Part shown: positions 1-5,066 of the stretch, one piece after another
How positions within the stretch are numbered: the first letter of the stretch is position 1
How the letters are laid out: each line of letters begins with the position of its first letter
From: CALLVY01 sp937899855
GTDB taxonomy: Bacteria > Bacteroidota > Bacteroidia > Chitinophagales > Saprospiraceae
Assembly: GCA_039820405.1 (NCBI GenBank)
Contig: JBCBQC010000164.1
Coordinates: forward strand, 1 to 8,106
Direction: 5' to 3'
Length of the DNA: 8,106 bases
Translations under genes and position numbers: made by a program
The notes under the pieces: generated by a model
Told to the model about the DNA's origin: nothing
What the model saw: only the letters and a program-made list of their open reading frames with translations
The model's database searches: none

Positions 1-155
1 AGTACAAACCGGAAAGTCTTGTTTGCTGGCGTTCACCAAAAAATGGCAAGAAAGGGCTAAAACCCTGCAAAACTATGTGGTTTGTAATTAGACCAAAGTT
101 TGAAAAATACATCAAGAAAGAGTTCGACTACGGTGCATGTGCTGTGTGCTGACTG
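1..155. other. left-edge stretch without a confident gene
   Basis: This stretch is AT-richer than the genes that follow. The plus-strand frame from base 3 to a TGA at 150-152 is open for 49 codons and could be the tail of a gene entering from the left, convergent with the HD-PycTM gene whose stop lies at 158-156. I do not recognise the peptide, and a 49-codon open run at this composition can occur by chance. An 8-bp inverted repeat (TACAAACC at 3-10, GGTTTGTA at 79-86) encloses a short AGGG/CCCT hairpin; it has no T-run and is not a convincing terminator. Confidence 0.3.
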
Positions 156-1442
156 CTAAATAAAAATGGCGAGTAAAAAGGTAGCCACCGTCGCCACAAA
201 ACCCACCATAAAAATGTTGTAGGACATCGTCAGGTAGCGGTATTTTTTATCGAGTACCTGCCCGAGAAAGTACAGGTCGCGCGCCATATTGCCGTAGAGG
301 AGTTCGCCGTCGCGGAGTACGGCATCGACGGCGGCCTCGTACTGCTCCAAGTCCATACGTACAAAATTGCCAAAGAAGACGACGTTCCGTTTGGCGGCTT
401 CCAGGTCGATGGGGCCTTCGGGGGGCGTCGTTACCTTGGGACGGATGGAGAGGACCGCGCAGATGAGCGAAGTCAGCCCGGTGACGAGAAACAGGACGAT
501 GGGAAGGAGGATAAAGGGCTTGGTTTCGGGAATATTTTGGTAGCTGAGAATGGAGATGACCACCGAAATCAGAATGGCGTTGACGCTGATCATGATGTTG
601 GCCTTATTGTCGGCGATGGCGCTCAGGTTGATGTGGTTGCGGTAGTTGGTGCGGAAAAAAGTTTGGGTGGCGGAATTGGGAATCTTTTTTTCCAAACCCT
701 GAAATTTGCGCACCCGCCCCTCTTTTTCGTCGATGAGTTGATGGGGCTGCAATTTGGTCTTTTCCGCTTTGGCTTTTTGCTGAAGCAAGTGCTGCGCCGT
801 TCGGGGGCCGTAATTGCGCTTGGCGAAGGGGGTATAGTAACGTGCCTTGAGCAACTCCTGCAGCTGAATCTGCTGCCACTCGTAATGGCTGATCCGCCGC
901 CCCTGACTCAATTCCCACTCCAGCCGCAACAGGGGGCGTTCTTCAAAAAACGGAGCATTGAAGCGCTGCCCCGCAATGGCATCACTCAGCACCCGTACTT
1001 CCAATTCCGTCGATTCTCCCTCCGGGCCAATGCCCGCGATGATGTCCAATACCCTTTGCATGGGTTCGGAAGGATACTGCTGGGTAGTGAGAAAACCCCG
1101 CGCCAAATCCTGGCTCTTAGGAATCGGATTGTCGTAGTCGAACAAGTAGCCTACCGTATGGAACCAAGCGGCCAGGATACAGGGCTCCCGCTCGGCCTCC
1201 CCCCACTCCAAGCTGTCCGCAATCAGCTCTACCTCGTTTACCGTATCCGTCGTACGTTGGTAATTGTGGTACACCAGTTTGCGCTCCTCATTATTATTGT
1301 ACAAACTCAGGACATAGTCCTGGGCATCGGATCGCAGATGTCGCTGCAACTGGGGCCGCAACTCTTCGGACTGGCGCCGGTATTTATTGGATTCGTTCAA
1401 GGTCTTGAATGATTTTGGCGAACGTACACAAAATAAACGCAA
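156..1442 (-). CDS. HD-domain / DUF5706 (Pycsar effector-like, PycTM) membrane protein, HD site degenerate
   Basis: Residues about 38-180 resemble the HD phosphohydrolase-like domain that precedes DUF5706 in many Bacteroidota proteins (LVYHNYQRT at 56-64, AAWFHTVGY at 91-99, SDA at 153-155). The C-terminal part carries the PycTM/DUF5706 signature ADNKANIMISVNAIL (277-291) and three likely membrane helices (about 281-300, 308-333, 404-428). In Pycsar defence, PycTM proteins respond to cyclic pyrimidine nucleotides and damage the membrane; many Bacteroidota also carry HD-DUF5706 proteins without a cyclase, role unknown. Here the HD pair is His95-Thr96, the usual YQHT is YQRT, and the His of the following loop is missing, so metal-dependent hydrolysis is doubtful. 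No cyclase lies in the window. No ATG is available before the HD domain: the start is TTG at 1442, or TTG at 1400 (414 aa). It begins 42 nt after the TPR gene, suggesting an operon. Family call is firm; function is inferred. Confidence 0.85.
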   Translation of the reverse strand: MRLFCVRSPKSFKTLNESNKYRRQSEELRPQLQRHLRSDAQDYVLSLYNNNEERKLVYHNYQRTTDTVNEVELIADSLEWGEAEREPCILAAWFHTVGYLFDYDNPIPKSQDLARGFLTTQQYPSEPMQRVLDIIAGIGPEGESTELEVRVLSDAIAGQRFNAPFFEERPLLRLEWELSQGRRISHYEWQQIQLQELLKARYYTPFAKRNYGPRTAQHLLQQKAKAEKTKLQPHQLIDEKEGRVRKFQGLEKKIPNSATQTFFRTNYRNHINLSAIADNKANIMISVNAILISVVISILSYQNIPETKPFILLPIVLFLVTGLTSLICAVLSIRPKVTTPPEGPIDLEAAKRNVVFFGNFVRMDLEQYEAAVDAVLRDGELLYGNMARDLYFLGQVLDKKYRYLTMSYNIFMVGFVATVATFLLAIFI

Positions 1443-1460
1443 TATATTTAGAATTGCAAA
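1429..1460 (-). promoter_or_regulatory. possible internal promoter before the HD-PycTM gene
   Basis: On the minus strand TTTG (1460-1457) is followed after 20 bp by TTATTTTG (1436-1429), which differs from the Bacteroidota -7 consensus TAnnTTTG at one specified position; the spacing fits the known -33/-7 arrangement. If used, transcription would start near base 1422, inside the longest reading frame, and would favour the TTG at 1400 as the start codon. Such matches occur by chance in AT-rich DNA, so this is tentative. Confidence 0.3.
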
Positions 1461-1484
1461 TGGCGTTCCACTTGCGATTCAGAG

Positions 1485-2507
1485 CTAAGGGGCCACCGCT
1501 CGGCAGCGATACCGCTCGATGTAGCCCAGCAACTGATGTAGTTCCTCCTCCGCCAAAGACAGCAAGATTTGGGGCTCGCGTCGCGCCTCGATTTCGTACA
1601 GGATAAACCAGTCGATCTGCTGGTCCGGGACTACGCGGGCCAAGGTGGCCAGCCCGGGGTAGGCTTCGGCCTTTCCCCCATCTTGCTCGTAAGCAATCAG
1701 GGCATTGAACAAGCATTCCTTTTGCTGGATCCGATCCGGAGGCTGGTTGGACAATTCCGACATCCGCTCCCGATAGCCAGGCTCGTGTTCCCAGAGGGCC
1801 GTGCAGAGGCCGTAGGCTTCCCAGGGAGGGGCCCCATACTGCACCCGAACGCCCGTTCCCGCTCGGTGGACGGCGTAGACCGGCCGGAAGTCCCAACCCC
1901 GGTACTCCAATTGGGCTTCCCGTAGCTGGGCCCGGTACTGCGCCAGGATGTCGCCATCGTTGCGATTGAACAAGTGGGCCAAACCCAGGTGGTAGCGCTG
2001 TCTTTCGGCATTCCCATCGATGCGGTGGAGTTCGCTGAGGAGCAGTTGCAGCTCGAAATCTCCCCGGCTATTGGCCAGGATGGGGGCGATGGCTTGGCGG
2101 GCCTCCGCGGACTGTTCCAGGGCCAGGTAGCAGTGACTCAGGCGCTCGTGTAGCTGGCGTACGGGGGGGCTGCCTTGTGCGGCGATGGCCTTTTCGTAAT
2201 TGCGGGCCGCCTTGCTGTATTGTCCGTGTTCAAAAAATTTATCCGCTTTTAGTTGATACTTTTGGGCAGCTGCCTTCGTCTCAAGAAGGACCGACTGCGT
2301 TAGCGAATTGGGCCGCTGGCTGGTGTAGGCCCAAGCTGGTGGCAAGACGGGCCAAGTTGAAGTGGCTTTGGTATCCAGGGTACTGTCTAGAGTATAGCGC
2401 AAGGTCGAGGCCTCGGCTAGTCGCCACAGGTCGGTGGGCGTATGCAATTGCTGGGCGAGGAGTAGGGGCGGGGAAAGGAAGGCCAGGAGGAGGAAAAAGT
2501 TGCGCAT
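1485..2507 (-). CDS. secreted TPR-repeat protein of unknown function
   Basis: The 340-aa product starts with a clear Sec signal peptide (basic N-terminus MRN, hydrophobic residues 4-18, probable cleavage after Ala19 in LLLAQQ). No Cys follows the cleavage site, so it is not a lipoprotein; it should be periplasmic or exported. Residues about 78-200 form helical repeats of TPR type: KADKFFEHGQYSKAARNYEK (87-106) is a good TPR match, with further helix pairs at 118-145 and 150-180. The C-terminal part (about 205-335), rich in Trp, Tyr and Glu with QQKECLFNAL at 261-270 and IDWFILYEIEARR at 298-310, is not a domain I can name. TPRs usually scaffold protein contacts, so a partner is expected. A perfect -7 element lies 30 bp upstream. 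It is the first gene of a probable two-gene unit with the HD-PycTM gene. Start is the ATG directly before the signal peptide. Confidence 0.85.
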   Translation of the reverse strand: MRNFFLLLAFLSPPLLLAQQLHTPTDLWRLAEASTLRYTLDSTLDTKATSTWPVLPPAWAYTSQRPNSLTQSVLLETKAAAQKYQLKADKFFEHGQYSKAARNYEKAIAAQGSPPVRQLHERLSHCYLALEQSAEARQAIAPILANSRGDFELQLLLSELHRIDGNAERQRYHLGLAHLFNRNDGDILAQYRAQLREAQLEYRGWDFRPVYAVHRAGTGVRVQYGAPPWEAYGLCTALWEHEPGYRERMSELSNQPPDRIQQKECLFNALIAYEQDGGKAEAYPGLATLARVVPDQQIDWFILYEIEARREPQILLSLAEEELHQLLGYIERYRCRAVAP

Positions 2508-2536
2508 ATGCCAAGTCGATTACTGGGTGATTTATG

Positions 2537-2544
2537 CAAATATA
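2537..2544 (-). promoter_or_regulatory. -7 promoter element for the TPR gene
   Basis: The minus strand reads TATATTTG, a perfect match to the Bacteroidota -7 consensus TAnnTTTG, 30 bp upstream of the ATG at 2507. No convincing TTTG/TTG -33 element is seen about 20 bp further upstream. It probably drives the TPR gene and, by readthrough, the HD-PycTM gene. Confidence 0.5.
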
Positions 2545-2638
2545 GGTATATTATGCCGCTGCCCGGCGACGCCAATCGACAGATCGTGAAGCGGGCAATG
2601 GTTTGAGTATGAATTTTTTTTAATTTAAATCAGTATAA

Positions 2639-3241
2639 ATGGCAGATTTAATGGACCTGCTGCAAGGTCAACTTTCCGAAGGCTTACTCGAGCAATTGAG
2701 TGGTCAAATTGGCGCCGATCGCCAGCAAACCCAAGCCGCTACGGAGGGTATCCTCTCTACCATGATGGGCGCCATGGCCAAAAACGCCTCGACGACGGAG
2801 GGTGCCAGTGCCCTGGCCGGAGCCCTCGATCGGGACCACGACGGCAGTATCCTCGACGATGTAATGGGCTACCTCGGTGGTTCCGTCCAAGCCCAAAACC
2901 AAAAAACGATGAACGGTGGCGGAATCCTCAACCACATCCTGGGCAACAAGCAAAACGGCGCCGTCGATATGATCAGCCAGATGAGCGGGCTGGATTCCAG
3001 CAAAACGGGTAACTTGATGACCATCCTCGCCCCCATGGTAATGGGAGCGCTCGGCCGCCAAAAACGCGAGCAAGGACTGGACGCCGGTGGCATCACCGAC
3101 CTGCTGACCAATTCGGTACAAACCGCCGGACAGCAGCGCCAGGAAATGGGCATCATCGGCAAATTCCTCGATCAGGATGGCGATGGTAGCGTGATTGACG
3201 ACGTGGCGGGCATGCTCTTCAATCGCTTGTTCAAGAGATAA
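2639..3241 (+). CDS. DUF937 family protein with two EF-hand-like loops
   Basis: The 200-aa product matches the DUF937 (YidB-like) family: an N-terminal helical part beginning MADLMDLLQGQLSEGLLEQL, Gly/Met-rich helices around ILSTMMGAMAK (38-48), and a middle block NLMTILAPMVMGALGRQKR (125-143) typical of the family. DUF937 proteins are widespread and lack an established biochemical function. Two Asp-rich loops stand out: DRDHDGSILDD (64-74) and DQDGDGSVIDD (178-188). Both follow the DxDxDG pattern of EF-hand or dockerin calcium loops, with Ile or Val at position 8, but have Asp at positions 10-11 rather than Glu/Asp at 12. Calcium binding is therefore plausible but unproven. There is no signal peptide or membrane helix. 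The start ATG follows an A/T-rich leader typical of Bacteroidota. It is divergent from the TPR gene across 131 bp. Confidence 0.85.
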   Translation: MADLMDLLQGQLSEGLLEQLSGQIGADRQQTQAATEGILSTMMGAMAKNASTTEGASALAGALDRDHDGSILDDVMGYLGGSVQAQNQKTMNGGGILNHILGNKQNGAVDMISQMSGLDSSKTGNLMTILAPMVMGALGRQKREQGLDAGGITDLLTNSVQTAGQQRQEMGIIGKFLDQDGDGSVIDDVAGMLFNRLFKR

Positions 3242-3269
3242 GCCGAAATTTCTAGCCGAAATCATAGCT

Positions 3270-3298
3270 GTGGCGTGCCCTACTCAGGGGCATGCCAC
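3270..3298 (+). terminator. strong hairpin after the DUF937 gene
   Basis: GTGGCGTGCCC (3270-3280) pairs with GGGCATGCCAC (3288-3298) as an 11-bp stem with one G-U pair and a 7-nt loop. It starts 29 nt after the DUF937 stop and ends 43 nt before the GNAT start. There is no T-run after it, so it is not a textbook intrinsic terminator; it may attenuate or protect the mRNA end. The stem is clear; the role is inferred. Confidence 0.45.
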
Positions 3299-3341
3299 TT
3301 GCCGTATAAATACCTCCTCACTCCTCCAAGCAGCCTGCCTT

Positions 3342-3836
3342 ATGACTCCCGATCCCACCCTCCACCTGCGTCCCATCGAAGCCCGCGACAACGCCGCCAT
3401 GGCCGCCATCATCCGCGAAGTCATGACCGAGTACGGAGCCGTTGGTGCGGGCTACTCCATCAACGATCCCGAGGTGGATCAAATGTACGAAGCCTATACT
3501 CAGGAGCGCTCCCGTTTTTTCATCTTGGGCAGCGACGAACGCGTCCTGGGTGGGGGCGGCATCAGTCCGCTAGCGGGTGGGGAAGCCCAGGTCTGCGAGC
3601 TCAAAAAGATGTACTTCCTGCCCGAGGCCCGCGGTCGGGGCTGGGGCAAACGGCTGGTACACCAATGCTTGGTCGCGGCGCGCGAGCTGGACTACACCCA
3701 GTGCTACCTGGAAACCGTCGAGCGCATGCAACGCGCCAATGCGCTCTACCACCAACTGGGTTTTCGGCCCCTCGACCAAGCCCTGGGTTGTACCGGGCAC
3801 GGCAGTTGCAATGCCTGGTATTTGCTCGATCTTTAA
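3342..3836 (+). CDS. GNAT family N-acetyltransferase
   Basis: The 164-aa product is a single GNAT domain, the usual length for the fold. Residues LHLRPIEARDNAAMAAII (7-24) form the first strand and helix. KKMYFLPEARGRGWGKRLV (88-106) is motif A, with the acetyl-CoA pyrophosphate loop R97-G-R-G100-W-G102. CYLETVERMQRANALYHQLG (121-140) is motif B, followed by FRPL. The enzyme should transfer an acetyl group from acetyl-CoA to an amine; the substrate cannot be read from sequence. The reading frame stays open upstream to 3195, overlapping the DUF937 gene, but the ATG at 3342 places the first GNAT strand at the normal distance and is preferred. The 100-bp gap to DUF937 contains a strong hairpin, so co-transcription is uncertain. 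The C-terminus (TGHGSCNAWYLLDL) resembles the ending seen in Bacteroidota members of this subfamily. Confidence 0.9.
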   Translation: MTPDPTLHLRPIEARDNAAMAAIIREVMTEYGAVGAGYSINDPEVDQMYEAYTQERSRFFILGSDERVLGGGGISPLAGGEAQVCELKKMYFLPEARGRGWGKRLVHQCLVAARELDYTQCYLETVERMQRANALYHQLGFRPLDQALGCTGHGSCNAWYLLDL

Positions 3837-4313
3837 TCAACTGTTCAAAGGGGCTGACTTGGTATCCCATCCTCAACTGTAACTTACCAACGGTTTGGGC
3901 TGGGTGTCGTTTGGAGATCGAAGGGTCGGGTAATTTAGAAGTAATTGGAGCATGCTTTGAGACTGGGTAGTATTTCGCCCACTGGGCGGGACCCCACCCT
4001 CAAGGCGCCGACTTCAACGGCGCCCCTTTGCGGCCGCTGCACCGAGATACAGCTCCGCTACCCAGACCCAGAGTCGCTAACTCTGTTCGCAGTCAAAAAC
4101 GGAGTTTTCCCTTGCTCGAGAATTAGAAAAACTCCTTCCATAGACGCTTTTTCTGAAGAATTCCATAAAACCAAACCGAAAGAAATGCCCGAAATCGGCT
4201 AGAGGCCCCGAAAAATAAGGGAAAATTTTTTTAAAAAAAGTTGACCCTCCGTTCAAAAAAATTACTTGTGGCCGGGACAACGAAACAGTGCTGAGGTTTG
4301 GCCAGCTACCCCA
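3837..4313. other. intergenic region with repeats between convergent genes
   Basis: No convincing gene is seen in this 477-bp gap between the GNAT and PNPOx genes, which converge here. Short open frames exist (for example 3945-4202 plus, 4077-4280 minus) but start at TTG and match nothing I know. The centre (3963-4085) is densely folded and listed separately. Further right are an 8-bp inverted repeat (GGAGTTTT 4101-4108, AAAACTCC 4128-4135) and a perfect palindrome of seven T then seven A (4226-4239) inside an AT-rich tract, which may help end transcription from either side. The AT-rich right half contrasts with the GC-rich repeat block. Confidence 0.6.
3963..4085. other. four-armed inverted-repeat element (structured RNA or intergenic repeat candidate)
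   Basis: The outer stem CTGGGTAG (3963-3970) pairs with CTACCCAG (4058-4065). It encloses three hairpins: CGCCC/GGGCG (3976-3980 with 3984-3988, loop ACT); GGCGCCG/CGGCGCC (4004-4010 with 4018-4024, 7-nt loop); and an interrupted stem, GCGG 4030-4033 with CCGC 4055-4058 and GCTG 4036-4039 with CAGC 4050-4053. The last stem shares base 4058 with the outer stem. A fifth hairpin follows, CAGAGT/ACTCTG (4069-4074 with 4080-4085). The layout is cloverleaf-like but lacks tRNA arm lengths and the TTC loop. It could be a dispersed palindromic repeat, a small RNA, or a processed 3' end for the GNAT transcript. The pairing is visible; the function is not known. Confidence 0.4.
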
Positions 4314-4964
4314 CTAACAGTAGCCCAAATCGCGAAGGCTTTGGGGAAAGGGAATGTTGGGCGACAGGGCTTCGTCCGGGATGGGCGTTCCCAACTGCTG
4401 CCGTAAAGGGACCACTCCCGCCCAAATCGGCAGGGCACAGTCGGCAGCATCGTCGACGGGTGGACCGGTCCGAATTTTGGCCGAAGCCTGCTCGATTTCC
4501 AATTCCAGGATGCCGGTGGCTTTGAGTTCGATGGCATTGGGGAGGCGGCTTTCCTCCCACCGCCCCGGCAACAGCTGCTCCGAAATGGCTCGGAGGGCCC
4601 GCATTTTGTCCGCCGCCCCGACGGGCTTGGCCACGCCAAATAGTACTGCCGAACGGTAATTCATCGAATGGTGGAAAGCCGAGCGGGCCAGGACCAGACC
4701 ATCGAGGTGGGTCACGGTCACACAAATCGGGTGGCCCCCTTCCCCGTGTTTGATGAGTCGACTCTTGCTCGCACCGTGTAGGTACAGACGATCCCCAATC
4801 CGACCGTAAATGGTAGGAATCACGAAGGGCTGCCCCTCGACGGAAAAGCCCAAGTGGCACAAATTACCCGCGTCGAGAATCTCGTAAATCGTGGCCCGAT
4901 CGTAGTGGGCGTTTCGGGGGACCCGCTTGACCTTGTTGCGGGAGTGAATGGGATAAGAAGACAT
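4314..4964 (-). CDS. pyridoxamine 5'-phosphate oxidase-related flavin-binding protein
   Basis: The 216-aa product matches the PNPOx-like FMN-binding split-barrel family (Pyridox_ox_2 type, COG3467). Visible hallmarks, in order, are RNKVKRVPRNAHYDRATIY (9-27), CHLGF (36-40), YLHGASKSR (61-69), THLDGLVLARSAFHHSMNYR (85-104), GRWEESRLP (134-142), ASAKIRTGPPVDD (160-172) and WAGVVPL (181-187). The length is normal. Family members bind FMN or related flavins and probably reduce or oxidise small molecules; some relatives (NimA type) act on nitroimidazoles, but true PdxH activity should not be assumed. It is divergent from a MocR-type regulator whose PLP domain senses an amine- or B6-related ligand, which suggests a role in vitamin B6 or amine metabolism under that regulator. 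A perfect -7 element lies upstream. The start ATG at 4964 puts the conserved N-terminal block in its usual place. Confidence 0.9.
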   Translation of the reverse strand: MSSYPIHSRNKVKRVPRNAHYDRATIYEILDAGNLCHLGFSVEGQPFVIPTIYGRIGDRLYLHGASKSRLIKHGEGGHPICVTVTHLDGLVLARSAFHHSMNYRSAVLFGVAKPVGAADKMRALRAISEQLLPGRWEESRLPNAIELKATGILELEIEQASAKIRTGPPVDDAADCALPIWAGVVPLRQQLGTPIPDEALSPNIPFPQSLRDLGYC

Positions 4965-4981
4965 AAGGGTACTGATTTTAG

Positions 4982-5013
4982 TTTGTGATTACGCTTCAAA
5001 AGTAGTAGTTTAG
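4982..5013 (+). promoter_or_regulatory. probable promoter of the MocR gene
   Basis: TTTG (4982-4985) and TAGTTTAG (5006-5013) are separated by 20 bp. The second box matches TAnnTTTG with one mismatch and the spacing fits Bacteroidota housekeeping promoters. Transcription would start near 5019, inside the first operator-like repeat, which would allow autorepression. Confidence 0.4.
4997..5004 (-). promoter_or_regulatory. -7 promoter element for the PNPOx-family gene
   Basis: The minus strand reads TACTTTTG, a perfect TAnnTTTG match, 32 bp upstream of the ATG at 4964. No good -33 box is seen at the expected distance; that position is next to the operator-like repeat at 5014-5022. An activator bound there could replace a weak -33 contact, as MocR regulators can do. 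Confidence 0.5.
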
Positions 5014-5066
5014 TGGACTACTATGTTGCGCCACTTTTTTATTTAACAGTAGTCCAGTTATGTTGC
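5001..5066. promoter_or_regulatory. putative MocR operator with paired repeats
   Basis: TGGACTACT (5014-5022) and AGTAGTCCA (5048-5056) are exact inverted repeats with centres 34 bp apart. Each is followed by the direct repeat TATGTTGC (5022-5029 and 5059-5066). A further AGTAGT lies at 5001-5006. Dimeric MocR proteins such as GabR bind paired sites a few helical turns apart between divergent genes, which is the geometry here. The second direct repeat contains the MocR start codon. The repeats are seen directly; the binding is inferred. Confidence 0.55.

Noticed and set aside
537..1412. Long plus-strand open frame opposite the HD-PycTM gene
   Set aside because: Its translation has no recognisable domain, while the opposite strand encodes clear HD and DUF5706 motifs; it is an antisense shadow.
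156..1442. Complete Pycsar anti-phage system
   Set aside because: Only the effector-like membrane domain is present; no uridylate or cytidylate cyclase gene is in the window, and HD-DUF5706 proteins are common outside Pycsar loci.
2684..3265. Long minus-strand open frame opposite the DUF937 gene
   Set aside because: The plus strand gives a full DUF937 protein; the antisense frame shows no family motif.
3195..3341. Extended upstream start for the GNAT gene
   Set aside because: It would overlap the DUF937 gene by 47 bp and add 49 residues unlike any GNAT N-terminus; ATG 3342 gives the standard length.
3963..4065. tRNA gene, because of the cloverleaf pairing
   Set aside because: The arms have wrong lengths, there is no TTC loop or standard anticodon loop, and the acceptor end is not tRNA-like.
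3945..4202. 85-codon plus-strand frame in the convergent gap
   Set aside because: It starts at TTG, runs through the inverted-repeat block, and its translation has no recognisable feature.
4077..4280. 67-codon minus-strand frame downstream of the PNPOx gene
   Set aside because: It starts at TTG and is Phe-rich from A/T-runs; no family resemblance or promoter.
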